From positions 4,085,501-4,149,500 of the forward strand of contig NC_007912.1 in NCBI RefSeq assembly GCF_000013665.1: a stretch of DNA of 64,000 bases. Reading direction: 5' to 3'. This document shows, in pieces, positions 30,201 through 37,952 of the stretch. Position 1 is the stretch's first letter; every line of letters begins with the position of its first letter. The notes beneath the pieces are model-generated. The model was not told the DNA's origin, did no database searches, and saw only the letters and a list, made by a program, of their open reading frames with translations. Made by a program: the position numbers and the translations under genes. The stretch is from Saccharophagus degradans 2-40 (lineage in GTDB: Bacteria > Pseudomonadota > Gammaproteobacteria > Pseudomonadales > Cellvibrionaceae).

Positions 30201-33200
30201 TGGCATTCGCGACATATGGATCATCATTTGTATTGGCGATGGCAATATCAAATGTATCGGTAACGGTTTCACCATTTCCATCATCCGCGGTCACTTCAAC
30301 AGTCCAAGTTATTGAGTCAGCTTCACCGGGTGTACCGTAAAAACGTCTGTTAGCACCATCAAAATTTAACCACGGTGGAAGTGGGTCACCGGTTGAAAGC
30401 CTTGCCGTGTAGGTTAACGAGTCTCCATCAATATCATTAAACGTATTGGCAGGAAAAGTATAATCAAACGCGAAATCTTCTGCGCCGGCCTGATTCGGAA
30501 TTTGATTTGCTACAGTAGGTGGGTCGTTAGTGTTGGCAACCGTAATATCAAAAACATCCGTTGCAGTTGTACCACCATTACCGTCATCTGCTGTTACTTC
30601 AATAGAGATGGTGCCTACATCATCGTTGGTGGGCGTTCCGCTAAAAGTACGCGTGCCAGCAGTAAAAGTTAACCAACTTGGTAAAGCTCCACCGCCAGAT
30701 ATTTGCGCGGAGTAGGTAATAGTATCGCCTACATCTGGATCGCTAAAACTGTTGGCTGCAAACTGGTAACTAAAGGGGCTATCTTCAGTAGCGTTTTGAT
30801 CGACTAGTGCATTGTCTAATTGCGGGTCGTCGTTATCGGTACTGTTTACTGTAATGGTTACAACGTCGGTATCACTTAGCGGCCCACCAAGACCATTGTT
30901 ACCTTGGTCGTTAGTGGTAAACGTTAAGCTTACATCACCACTAAAATTTGCGGTGGGAGTAAAACTTAAAAAAGCGAGCGCGGAATTAATATCATCCGCT
31001 GTGCCTGTAAAAACCATGGTGGTGTCGGATGTTCCGTCACCCGTTGTAAATGTGAGCCCATCAATACCCGCGAGATATAACGTACCAGAATTAACTGAAA
31101 TAGTAACTTCTAGTTCATCAGCGCCTGCATCGACATCAAATACAGAGAATTCGCTCCCTTGATATAAGCCAGCGGCAAAATTATCTTCATCGCCTGCCGC
31201 GATAATATTAAAACCACCAGAGCTAGGTGTTTGCCAAAAAAGCTTAGCTTCGGCTTCAACATTATTTTCGTAAAAATCTACTACAACATCGTAAGTACGG
31301 CCGGCAACTAACGCAATGTTTGAACTTGTATCTATTGTGCCCGAAGGATGGCTAGCCCAGTTATCTATAACTAAATCGCCATCAATATAAACGCGAATAC
31401 CATCATCCGACATGGTTTGAAATTGATGGTTGCCGGTTTCAGTTACAAGTAGCTGCCCTTCCCACCTTACGGAGAAGTTATCTGCATTTATCCCTGTAAC
31501 GCCGTTGTCTGGCGCGCCTGTCCAATAATAGTTGATAGTGTAATCGACATTTGTATCCACAGCAGGGCCGGTTAAAGTAGTGTTATTAAAATAGCTACCT
31601 ATTATCCCGTTGCCTTGGTTGAACACAATGGGTACATCTTCGTCACTAGAAAAATCTGCTATTACAGTATTTACTGGTGCCTGATTGGGCGGGGCTACAA
31701 CAATATCAAACGTATCGGTTGCTGGCGTACCGCCATTAGAATCATCTGCGGTAACTTCAATTGTAATGGTACCTACATCGCCAGATGCAGGCGTACCACT
31801 AAAAGTACGCGTACCTGGGGTAAAGGTTAACCACGCAGGCAATCCGCCACCGCCAGATAACTCTGCGGTATACGTTAACGTATCGCCAGCATCTAAATCG
31901 CCAAAGGTATTTGCTGCAAACTGGTAGCTGAACGCTGCATCTTGATCTGCGCTTTGATCGACCAATGCATTATCTAATGTCGGGTCGTCGTTAGTATCGT
32001 TAACATCTATTTCAAAAATATCTTGTGCGGGTGTACCCCAATTACCATCATCGGCTGTCACTCTTATTTCAATGGTACCCACATCGCTTGTAGCTGGGGT
32101 ACCGCTAAAAGTTCGAGTGTTCGCATCAAACGAAAGCCAACTGGGTAACGCACCTCCGTTTTTTAATTCTGCGGAATAAGTGAGAGTTTCACCATCGGCG
32201 TCGTTAAAGGTATTGGCTGCAAAAGTAAAGCTAAAGGGTTCGTTGTCGGGGGCAACTTGATCTGGAATGGCATTGGCAACGGTTGGGCGATTATTATCAT
32301 TGACAAAAGCAACGGTCAGTAAACCCGTATCTTGGTCGCCGTTACTGTCTTCAACCACATAATCAAATGTTTCATCGGTAGGAGTTGCTTGAAAACCGCT
32401 TAACTCATATACGCGGTAGCTATCGGTACCTGTTGTTGCGGTAAAAACTAAATATCTAAAATCGCCGCTCACCACTTCGTAATTTGTTGATAGATCGGTA
32501 CTGTCACCGCTACCCGTGCCAACTAGTGTACCTGTGTCCACTAACACAAAGCTTGAGTCGTAGGCTTCCCACGTGCCTGTTTCCCCAGCCCCCAAATAAC
32601 TAGTAATGGCTTCAAATTCACGATAATTCGCTTGCAGATCTACCACTACGGCTTCTGGGTTTGGGCCTATATTTTCAATGTGATCTTGCGGCCCAGATTC
32701 AATACCCAAGCCCGTGCTGCTTTGTAAAACGGTTTCGTTAGCTGCACTTAAATCTAAATTGCTACTGCCGTCTAAATAAGATTGGTTACTCATATAACCG
32801 TATAGGTTATAGGCTGTTTCCCAATCTGTTGTGGTATTTGCACCCGCAGATACGGGGGTAGCAGTGGGAGTATAAGTGAAGGTGCCGTCTTGATTAATTA
32901 CAAAAGTTCCTTCATCGGCGGCAATATTTATATTGTTAGAGCCATCGAAAGAATTGTATAAAACAGAATCGTAAGTAATAGAAACAATTGTACCTGGTGC
33001 ATCGGCGATAGTATCTGCACTCACGCCACCAGAGCCATCAATCACATTGCCGGTTACAGATTCGGTGTACCAAACGTTTGCGGAGTCATCCACTGCAGTG
33101 GGAACACCATTGATCACAATATCAAACGTTTCTGTGATGGAAGCGCCGTGATTATCGGTAGCAATTACATCGATACTCATGGTGCCTACATCGGCGGTGC

Positions 33201-34653
33201 GTGGTGTACCAGAAAATTGTCGAGTACTTTCATTGTATTGCAACCAACCTAAACTACCGCCACCAGATAGCTCAACGCGAATACGAATGGTATCGTTCGC
33301 ATCTGGGTCTGCAAATGTATTTGCCGGTAAGGTATAGTTAAATGCAACATCTTCTGTGGCGGCTTGATCTGGCACAGCATTGTCGACATAAGGTGCCGAG
33401 TTGCTACCGTCTTCATAAGCGATTTTAAAAGCTAGGTCATTGCCGTCACCATTAGGCGTACCGTTACTTTGAAATGCATGCCCGCCAATTATACTGCTAT
33501 TGTAACGTCGAATTAGAATTTCACTGTCGTCTGCATCAGAGGACACGCGAACAAAATAGGTTGCGCCATCGGTTAGCGACACATCGCCAAAGCCAAACGA
33601 ATGCCACTCAAAACCATCGGCACTTATTTCTGACGAAGCGACGGTATCGGAAGCCAAAACAGTACCATTCCATGCATCACGTAACTGCACAGTAATTGTT
33701 TGACTTTCTGCTGTAGCGTAACGAGCCAAATTCAAACTTATTTCGTTTACCGTATAGGTACCGCTGCCGCTGTTATAACTAAAGTCTTGCCCAACGTTAA
33801 CCGAGCTAGATACCGTCTCGGTAAAATCGCCGCCGCCGGTATTTATATAATTTACATCTACTAATAAGCCTTGCCATTGTTTCTGCGCGGCTTTAGTCAC
33901 AATTATTTCTGTTTCAACTTCACCGGCGTTAAATTCTAAATCCCAATCACCACCTAAGGAGGCATGCCCTGTTAAATCGTCGCTGGCAGCAATATCGGCT
34001 TGGGTTAACTCAGCGAGCTGCTTTAATAGTTCTCGCCCTGCGTCGGTGGCGGCAATATCGCAACCGTAAATTAAAATGTCGGCATCTTCGCCTAACGCCT
34101 GCTGCCATTGCGTTATTGCATCGGCGTAGTTCGCCAAGCTGTGACTGTTTATAAAGCTGTTGCCTAATTGAATTTCCCCCGCCTTACCATGGGTGAGCAT
34201 GTGAACGCTTTGCACACCGGTAAACCCAAGCAGAGTTTGTGTAACTAGCTCAACACCGTTTTCCTCTGCGTCTATGTAAATAACTTTAATATCGTCGGCA
34301 TTTCTACCTTCTAACAAACCACTCAGTAATGACTCGTAATTGTCGATACCTGTATCGACAAAAACCAACTCTTTAATTTCTACACGGTCATCATTATGCA
34401 CATCTGCTGCTAACCCGTCTTCGGTTTCGTATGGCGTGGTTTCGAAAGGCGAGGTATCAAAAGGTGTGGTTTTGCTAGGCGAGGTATTAAATACGGCAGA
34501 AAGATCCGTTTGCGCGGCGGCCTGTTGTAAAAAATTTACGTCACTATCTGCATCATCCAGCAGCACAATATCTGCGCTGGCAGAGAAAAGTAACCGAGGC
34601 TCTAGCGGCTCGATTAACGGACGTCGATTTTTTTTGCGCACCCTTTTGGACAT
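21256..34653 (-). CDS. Giant LEPR-XLL / DUF4347 / PA14 / cadherin-like (CADG) repeat surface protein
   Basis: A predicted surface protein of about 4465 residues. It starts with a basic stretch and LEPRLLFSA (17-25), then a DUF4347-like domain (about 75-240, with THGKAGEIQLG and LIYGCDIAATDAG), two beta-sandwich regions, several divergent cadherin-like domains and a PA14 domain (YFNNTTLTGPAV to AKLFWQTP). Next come about five diverged and 21 near-identical CADG/He_PIG domains of 102 residues, a Pro/Glu-rich stretch, a coiled coil, one or two membrane helices (TLSLTTGLIIWALRASSLL) and a basic cytoplasmic tail. The ATG at 34653 has GAGGG upstream and gives MSKRVRKK. A TTG 90 bases earlier is less likely. 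CADG domains of S. degradans are reported to bind polysaccharide. The C-terminal anchor plus the M50 protease encoded upstream suggest regulated release (inference). Confidence 0.85.
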   Translation of the reverse strand: MSKRVRKKNRRPLIEPLEPRLLFSASADIVLLDDADSDVNFLQQAAAQTDLSAVFNTSPSKTTPFDTSPFETTPYETEDGLAADVHNDDRVEIKELVFVDTGIDNYESLLSGLLEGRNADDIKVIYIDAEENGVELVTQTLLGFTGVQSVHMLTHGKAGEIQLGNSFINSHSLANYADAITQWQQALGEDADILIYGCDIAATDAGRELLKQLAELTQADIAASDDLTGHASLGGDWDLEFNAGEVETEIIVTKAAQKQWQGLLVDVNYINTGGGDFTETVSSSVNVGQDFSYNSGSGTYTVNEISLNLARYATAESQTITVQLRDAWNGTVLASDTVASSEISADGFEWHSFGFGDVSLTDGATYFVRVSSDADDSEILIRRYNSSIIGGHAFQSNGTPNGDGNDLAFKIAYEDGSNSAPYVDNAVPDQAATEDVAFNYTLPANTFADPDANDTIRIRVELSGGGSLGWLQYNESTRQFSGTPRTADVGTMSIDVIATDNHGASITETFDIVINGVPTAVDDSANVWYTESVTGNVIDGSGGVSADTIADAPGTIVSITYDSVLYNSFDGSNNINIAADEGTFVINQDGTFTYTPTATPVSAGANTTTDWETAYNLYGYMSNQSYLDGSSNLDLSAANETVLQSSTGLGIESGPQDHIENIGPNPEAVVVDLQANYREFEAITSYLGAGETGTWEAYDSSFVLVDTGTLVGTGSGDSTDLSTNYEVVSGDFRYLVFTATTGTDSYRVYELSGFQATPTDETFDYVVEDSNGDQDTGLLTVAFVNDNNRPTVANAIPDQVAPDNEPFSFTFAANTFNDADGETLTYSAELKNGGALPSWLSFDANTRTFSGTPATSDVGTIEIRVTADDGNWGTPAQDIFEIDVNDTNDDPTLDNALVDQSADQDAAFSYQFAANTFGDLDAGDTLTYTAELSGGGGLPAWLTFTPGTRTFSGTPASGDVGTITIEVTADDSNGGTPATDTFDIVVAPPNQAPVNTVIADFSSDEDVPIVFNQGNGIIGSYFNNTTLTGPAVDTNVDYTINYYWTGAPDNGVTGINADNFSVRWEGQLLVTETGNHQFQTMSDDGIRVYIDGDLVIDNWASHPSGTIDTSSNIALVAGRTYDVVVDFYENNVEAEAKLFWQTPSSGGFNIIAAGDEDNFAAGLYQGSEFSVFDVDAGADELEVTISVNSGTLYLAGIDGLTFTTGDGTSDTTMVFTGTADDINSALAFLSFTPTANFSGDVSLTFTTNDQGNNGLGGPLSDTDVVTITVNSTDNDDPQLDNALVDQNATEDSPFSYQFAANSFSDPDVGDTITYSAQISGGGALPSWLTFTAGTRTFSGTPTNDDVGTISIEVTADDGNGGTTATDVFDITVANTNDPPTVANQIPNQAGAEDFAFDYTFPANTFNDIDGDSLTYTARLSTGDPLPPWLNFDGANRRFYGTPGEADSITWTVEVTADDGNGETVTDTFDIAIANTNDDPYVANAIPDLNTGDNEPFSYQFAANTFGDSDLDTLTYTAELFTGGALPAWLNFDANARTFSGTPSTSDIGTTHVRLIADDGNGGTPAEDSFNITVTDTNDDPYIANAIADQAATEDSPFSFQFAANTFGDYDGDTLTYTAQLSGGALWPGWLTFTPGTRTFSGTPDNGDVGTITIELTADDGNGGTPATETFDIVIANTDDDPYVDNAIPDQAATEDSPFSFQFSSIAFADDDPGDSLTYTAQLSGGGSLPAWLTFTPATRTFSGTPANGDVGTISVEVVATDNDGGTTASDVFDIVVSNTDDDPTLDNALVDQAATEDTAFSYQFAANSFSDPDVGDTLTYSAQLSGGGSLPTWLTFTPATRTFSGTPANGDVGTISVEIIATDDDGGTTASDVFDITVSNTDDDPTLDNALVDQAATEDTAFSYQFAANSFSDPDVGDTLTYSAQLSGGGSLPTWLTFTPATRTFSGTPANGDVGTISVEVIATDNDGGTTASDVFDIVVANADDDPTLDNALVDQVATEDTAFSYQFAANSFSDSDVGDTLTYTAQLSGGGALPTWLTFTPATRTFSGTPTNGDVGTISVEVIATDNDGGTTASDVFDIVVSNTDDDPTLDNALVDQAATEDAAFSYQFAANSFSDPDVGDTLTYSAQLSGGGSLPAWLTFTPATRTFSGTPANGDVGTISVEVIATDNDGGTTASDVFDITVSNTDDDPTLDNALVDQAATEDTAFSYQFAANSFSDSDVGDTLTYTAQLSGGGALPTWLTFTPATRTFSGTPTNGDVGTISVEVIATDNDGGTTASDVFDIVVSNTDDDPTLDNALVDQAATEDAAFSYQFAANSFSDPDVGDTLTYTAQLSGGGALPTWLTFTPATRTFSGTPTNGDVGTISVEVIATDNDGGTTASDVFDIVVSNTDDDPTLDNALVDQAATEDAAFSYQFAANSFSDPDVGDTLTYTAQLSGGGALPAWLTFTPATRTFSGTPANGDVGTISVEVIATDNDGGTTASDVFDIVVANSDDDPTLDNALVDQAATEDTVFSYQFAANSFSDPDVGDTLTYSAQLSGGGSLPAWLTFTPATRTFSGTPANGDVGTISVEVIATDNDGGTTASDVFDITVSNTDDDPTLDNALVDQAATEDTAFSYQFAANSFSDPDVGDTLTYTAQLSGGGSLPAWLTFTPATRTFSGTPTNGDVGTVSVEVIATDNDGGTTASDVFDIVVANSDDDPTLDNALVDQAATEDTAFSYQFAANSFSDPDVGDTLTYSAQLSGGGSLPTWLTFTPATRTFSGTPTNGDVGTISVEVIATDNDGGTTASDIFDIVVANADDDPTLDNALVDQAAAEDTAFSYQFAANSFSDPDVGDTLTYTAQLSGGGALPTWLTFTPATRTFSGTPANGDVGTISVEVIATDNDGGTTASDVFDITVSNTDDDPTLDNALVDQAATEDTAFSYQFAANSFSDPDVGDTLTYSAQLSGGGSLPAWLTFTPATRTFSGTPANGDVGTISVEVIATDNDGGTTASDVFDITVSNTDDDPTLDNALVDQAATEDTAFSYQFAANSFSDPDVGDTLTYTAQLSGGGSLPAWLTFTPATRTFSGTPTNGDVGTVSVEVIATDNDGGTTASDVFNIVVANSDDDPTLDNSLVDQAATEDTAFSYQFAANSFSDPDVGDTLTYSAQLSGGGSLPAWLTFTPATRTFNGTPANGDVGTISVEVIATDNDGGTTASDVFDIVVANADDAPTLDNALVDQAATEDTAFSYQFAANSFSDPDAGDTLTYTAQLSGGGALPTWLTFTPATRTFSGTPTNGDVGTISVEVIATDDDGGTTASDVFDITVSNTDDDPTLDNALVDQAATEDAAFSYQFAANSFSDPDAGDTLTYTAQLSGGGALPTWLTFTPATRTFSGTPVNGDVGTISVEVVATDNDGGTTASDVFDIVVANADDDPTLDNALVDQAATEDTAFSYQFAANSFSDPDVGDTLTYTAQLSGGGSLPAWLTFTPATRTFSGTPANSDVGTISVEVIATDNDGGTTASDVFDIVVANADDDPTLDNALVDQVATEDTAFSYQFAANSFSDPDVSDTLTYSAQLSGGGSLPTWLTFTPATRTFSGTPANGDVGTISVEVIATDDDGGTTASDVFDITVSNTDDDPTLDNALVDQAATEDTAFSYQFAANSFSDPDVGDTLTYTAQLSGGGSLPAWLTFTPATRTFSGTPTNGDVGTISVEVIATDNDGGTTASDVFYIVVSNTDDDPTLDNALVDQAATEDAAFSYQFAANSFSDPDVGDTLTYTAQLSGGGSLPAWLTFTPATRTFSGTPANGDVGTISVEVIATDNDGGTTASDAFDIVVANTDDDPTLDNALVDQAATEDTAFNYQFAANSFSDPDVSDTLTYTAQLSGGGSLPAWLTFTPATRTFSGTPANGDVGTISVEVIATDNDGGITASDSFNINVLNVNDSPVVNIAIPDQQVVAGRDFSMQLPPSTFIDVDVGDSLVYTANLISGAPLPAWLVFDEVAQSFSGRPVTSDIGSYTVEVIANDGNGGIPARESFVLVVHSPTAVQLANIATQEDAANDEIDLATQFASITPSGESISFTVTQNSNTSLFSEVRIDNTTGTLTLTYAADQYGESDITISAVTNTGVTLESTFNVTVSSVNDIPQVTHQTITGGVIEPDSLTRTVSVMGGFFDIENGEDLVYTVTENSNPAIAQVVAVDSERGTFTINRAGAEGGTANITVRATDNDGGWVERTVQITIQEKLTSPLEPEPQPEPQPEPEPETPEEVQETPPEGEPNETPVAEAEKEPSLIQPELSPDLGIVVEAVAPPLPPASVFEFYEEVERETEQNEKNNAKREYERQLREEAAQAYQLIGISAGPGGYLNAQDITDFNMAIDDARKHMEEVYAEQKQREGMLATVTLSLTTGLIIWALRASSLLVALFSMMPLWRGVDPLPVLADVEKRKKALAGIEDDKEEEDKKAGEVGYLFDRAVDKPQQKGSKGKKV
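22892..29318 (-). repeat. 21-copy, 306-bp coding tandem repeat
   Basis: Exactly 21 units of 306 bp, each encoding one 102-residue cadherin-like domain (starting near DDDPTLDNALVDQ and ending near TTASDVFDI), with no indels between units. Units at about 27482, 27788 and 28400 appear identical over most of their length, as do those at about 25646 and 26870, which are four units (1224 bp) apart. That is the mark of recent unequal exchange involving multi-unit blocks. Flanking domains are the same family but clearly diverged. Confidence 0.93.
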
Positions 34654-34848
34654 GGGAGCTGGACCCTCTAACGAAACATTGGGTGATGCTTCCAGCTCAC
34701 CGAGATGATAATCATCCGACTTGATAGGCAATTCTAACGCCAAAAGGACTGTTAAGCTTGGCTCTAATCAGACCGATTGCGATTAAAAAAAAACTCCTTA
34801 TAACTATTTAGTTTAGTAGAAACTGATTTACCAGCACGATATAAGCCA

Positions 34849-35778
34849 CTAATTCGGCCGCACAGTAGGAAACTCAATAGTACAGCGCAAACCGCTCGGC
34901 AATGCTTGGTCTGGATTAGGGAATGACAAACGAATACCAAAGGTATTGCTTGGGCCATCTATAACCTTATCGACCAGAATCACCTCTGCTTTATATTTTC
35001 CACCCGCTCTTTCTAGCTCTGGGGTAAGTTCGGCCTGCATGCCTTCCTTAATTTTGCCGTACATACTGGCAGGCGCGTAGGCCTCCACACGTAATGGGTC
35101 GAGCTGTGCCAAGCGCATAATTGGCTCGTTATCTACGTGTTCACCCACTTCTTTATACCTATCGACCACCACACCACTTATTGGGCTGGTAATGGTGTAA
35201 CGGCTTAAATTCGCTCTGGCGCGCTTGTGTTCCATTTGCGCTTGCTCGCGCCTATCTTTAGCTTGCTCGAGTTTTTGTAGTGCAATTGCGTGTTCAGTTT
35301 TTGCTTTATCTAGCTCGGCAAACGACGCGGCTTTTTTACCGTATAGGTCTTTAACCCTTACTAGTGCTCGCTCTGCGAAATCCAAGGCTAGCTGCTGCGC
35401 CGCAATATCGCTTTCTACTTCGGCCTGCACACGGCGCAAATCAACTGTGGCGGACTCCAAGCCAGATTCCAGCCTAGCAACTATGTCGCCCGCTACGACC
35501 TCATCGTTTTTCTCTACAATAATTTCGCTTACAACACCTTCAACCGCACTGGAAACGTCTACCTGCACATAGGGTTCTATACGACAATTAAGCGTTAAAC
35601 CCTCCGCCCATACTTGCGCAGTGCCAGCAAATAACGCCCCTGCAACGCCATAGTATGCGAAGAACTTAATATGTGAATTTCTAAATCGCTTGTTCAATAT
35701 TGCCAGCCTATTACTACCGCCAAAGGATGCTTTACGCGCCAAAAACCCTATTACACAACATGCTCGCGCCTTGAGCAA
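34849..35778 (-). CDS. RND/HlyD-type periplasmic adaptor (membrane fusion protein)
   Basis: A 309-residue protein with an N-terminal signal or anchor (YYGVAGALFAGTAQVWA), then a lipoyl-like half (VDVSSAVEGVVSEIIVEKNDEV and VVAGDIVARLESG) and an alpha-hairpin coiled coil. The second lipoyl half (ITSPISGVVVDRYKEVGEHV) and a beta-barrel follow. It is a membrane fusion protein without an adjacent pump or outer-membrane channel gene. It lies 35 bases after the M50 protease gene and about 195 bases before the giant protein gene, making it the third of three adaptor-type products in this operon. Confidence 0.85.
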   Translation of the reverse strand: MLKARACCVIGFLARKASFGGSNRLAILNKRFRNSHIKFFAYYGVAGALFAGTAQVWAEGLTLNCRIEPYVQVDVSSAVEGVVSEIIVEKNDEVVAGDIVARLESGLESATVDLRRVQAEVESDIAAQQLALDFAERALVRVKDLYGKKAASFAELDKAKTEHAIALQKLEQAKDRREQAQMEHKRARANLSRYTITSPISGVVVDRYKEVGEHVDNEPIMRLAQLDPLRVEAYAPASMYGKIKEGMQAELTPELERAGGKYKAEVILVDKVIDGPSNTFGIRLSFPNPDQALPSGLRCTIEFPTVRPN

Positions 35779-35813
35779 CTCCCTTTTAGGGCTAAATTTA
35801 CCCGCCCGTTAAA

Positions 35814-37949
35814 TTAGTATAGCAACGTACTGATAAATAACTGCCTTAAACGACGGTAAACTTGTTCAGCAATTGGTTCTGGCGAGTGGGTAAACAGCAC
35901 ATGCGCTCGCTCGCCATAATAATCTGCTTGTTCGTACCGAGGTAACGCCACATCCAACAGAAATATTCTGTTTTGCGATTGCTCTTCTTTACCTTGCTCA
36001 CTGCTTAGTTGAAGTCGCCCCCCACCCGCAACGCTTAACGCCAAACTCGGCAAGGTGTAAGTCCCCCCGGGTACTTCGCGTTCTATTTCGCCGCGATGAG
36101 TTTGTGCAAGGCGATGCGCAAGGCGCACCTCAACGGCTTGTGTATCTTTGCGTACTAAGCCAATTTCGTGCTGGGTAAGGGCTACGCGAATATTTACAGG
36201 TTCTGCGCGCACTACGTAGCCGGCAATATCTCCCTGCTGAAAATAACTACCTGGCAGGTAGTAAGGAACAGAAAAATTAATTGTACCGCTGGCGGGGCTA
36301 ACAACGTTTAGGGCGGCCACCTTTTGCTGTAAAAATGCAATTTCATCTTCTACTGCGCGAATGTCTTCACTTAATAGCCCTGCTTGCGCTCTATCTGCCG
36401 ACCATACCTCTTCGAAGCGCGCGCGGTACTCGCGTAAAACCGCCTGCTGAACTTTTAGCGAAGCTTCTAACTGCGCATTTTTTAATAAAATTATTGGCTG
36501 GCCTTTTTGTACTACATCGCCATCGTTCACAAGCACTTGCGCCACTTCGCCTGCAACCTGCAAGCGCACTTGGCTATCGTTCGGCAGCCACACCACGCCC
36601 TCGGCTTTGGTAGAAAGCGGCATAGGCACAACAAATAATGCAACTATTATGGTTAAGCTTACCGCAACACTAAAAGCCACCGCGCGTTTGCGGTGTGCGG
36701 TAATACTTTTATCCACTATCAAATAGCGAATGTATTTACTTAACGGCCACAAGGCTTGAAAAAACAGCAGCCAGAGCGTGAGAAACACACTAAGCTCTAG
36801 CGAAAACTTGGCCACAATGTAAATAATGGTGGCAAAAATAAATATACGATAAAAAAATGCACCAACCGCGTAAGCCGTAAAACCAACGCCGCCTATAAAA
36901 GTAGATGCAGGCGAGTACAAGCCTTTAACGCCATAACCAAACCGCTTGGCTAAATACTTAAATTGCTCGGTAGCACGCGCGGCGAGATTGGGCACCTCTA
37001 TGGCATCACACAACAAATGGTAGCCATCAAACTTAAGCAATGGGTTACCGTTAAAAATTAAGGTAGACACACTGCCCAGCACCATTAAATTAAATAGAAT
37101 ATTGCGCACTATGCCGTCTTCTATTATTAGCCAAATCAAAAACGCCAACGCAGCTACAAATAATTCAACAGCCATACCGGCGGCGCTTACCATTAATCGT
37201 TGGTATTTTTTGCTAAAACCGGTCGACGCGGTGGCATCCACATAGGGCAGCGGCGTACCTAAAATAAACACTACCCCGCACTCTGTTACTGCCCCACCCC
37301 ACGCTTTGGTAAATAGCGCATGCCCCAACTCGTGAATAACTTTTAATAGCGGGTAGGTTAACCACAGTAAAAACATATTAGCCGGTGAAAACATTCCACC
37401 AAAATCACCAGAGGTAAGCGCAGACCACTGGGCACCTATCTGCAATACAGCCAAACCCACTACAAGCAACCAAATTACACCCGTTAATGGGTGGCAAAGC
37501 ATTTTGCCTACAACGCTTATTTTATTAAGAAATGCATCGGGGTTGCCGAGCGAAATTTTCCACGACATAGGGTTTAGCAGCAACCGCTTCCAGCGCTGCT
37601 GTTTTTTATTTTTTTGGCGAGAGAATATTTCTTGGGTACTGGGCGGAAAGTCGCAAATAAGTAGATCGGCTACGTAAAGGTACTGCAAAAGGGCAATTAG
37701 ATCTTCTTCATCGGGCAGGTATTCTTCTGGCACATCCAGCGCCACTGTATTGGCTTGCTCCAATATTTGCGCTACCGTGCGATGGCCATCCATTAAACCT
37801 ATTAAGTGGTAAGCAACAATACTAAGGCGATGAAAAGTACCGTTACTTTTATCTTCTAGCACATACCAGTTTTCGCCACGGTAACTACGGGGTTGAAAAG
37901 CAATATGACGTTGCAGTGCGGGGCGAAGGTGCTGAATAGAATCCCACAT
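35814..37949 (-). CDS. PqqD-like / M50 site-2-type metalloprotease / HlyD fusion
   Basis: A 711-residue polytopic protein. Residues about 1-115 resemble a PqqD peptide-binding domain (LEDKSNGTFHRLS, LMDGHRTVAQILEQA, LLQYLYVADLL). The membrane part has KVIHELGHALF, giving the zinc motif HELGH at 206-210, and NPLLKFDGYH with the third ligand Asp308, as in site-2 proteases. The C-terminal third, after a helix near 430-450, is a lipoyl/HlyD module (GEVAQVLVNDGDVVQKGQPI). Such fusions are found with large LEPR-XLL proteins or peptide-secretion loci. Three bases separate it from the upstream gene. A role in processing, export or release of the giant protein is my inference. Confidence 0.82.
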   Translation of the reverse strand: MWDSIQHLRPALQRHIAFQPRSYRGENWYVLEDKSNGTFHRLSIVAYHLIGLMDGHRTVAQILEQANTVALDVPEEYLPDEEDLIALLQYLYVADLLICDFPPSTQEIFSRQKNKKQQRWKRLLLNPMSWKISLGNPDAFLNKISVVGKMLCHPLTGVIWLLVVGLAVLQIGAQWSALTSGDFGGMFSPANMFLLWLTYPLLKVIHELGHALFTKAWGGAVTECGVVFILGTPLPYVDATASTGFSKKYQRLMVSAAGMAVELFVAALAFLIWLIIEDGIVRNILFNLMVLGSVSTLIFNGNPLLKFDGYHLLCDAIEVPNLAARATEQFKYLAKRFGYGVKGLYSPASTFIGGVGFTAYAVGAFFYRIFIFATIIYIVAKFSLELSVFLTLWLLFFQALWPLSKYIRYLIVDKSITAHRKRAVAFSVAVSLTIIVALFVVPMPLSTKAEGVVWLPNDSQVRLQVAGEVAQVLVNDGDVVQKGQPIILLKNAQLEASLKVQQAVLREYRARFEEVWSADRAQAGLLSEDIRAVEDEIAFLQQKVAALNVVSPASGTINFSVPYYLPGSYFQQGDIAGYVVRAEPVNIRVALTQHEIGLVRKDTQAVEVRLAHRLAQTHRGEIEREVPGGTYTLPSLALSVAGGGRLQLSSEQGKEEQSQNRIFLLDVALPRYEQADYYGERAHVLFTHSPEPIAEQVYRRLRQLFISTLLY

Positions 37950-37952
37950 GGA

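Noticed and set aside
22862-31927. Many plus-strand frames of 60-80 codons spaced by 306 bp
   Set aside because: They are antisense shadows of the cadherin-like repeats in the giant gene. Their regular spacing and identical products reflect the repeat unit, not separate genes.
34654-34743. TTG start extending the giant protein by 30 residues
   Set aside because: No good ribosome-binding site precedes it. The ATG at 34653 has GAGGG upstream and gives the basic N-terminus usual before the LEPRLLFS motif.
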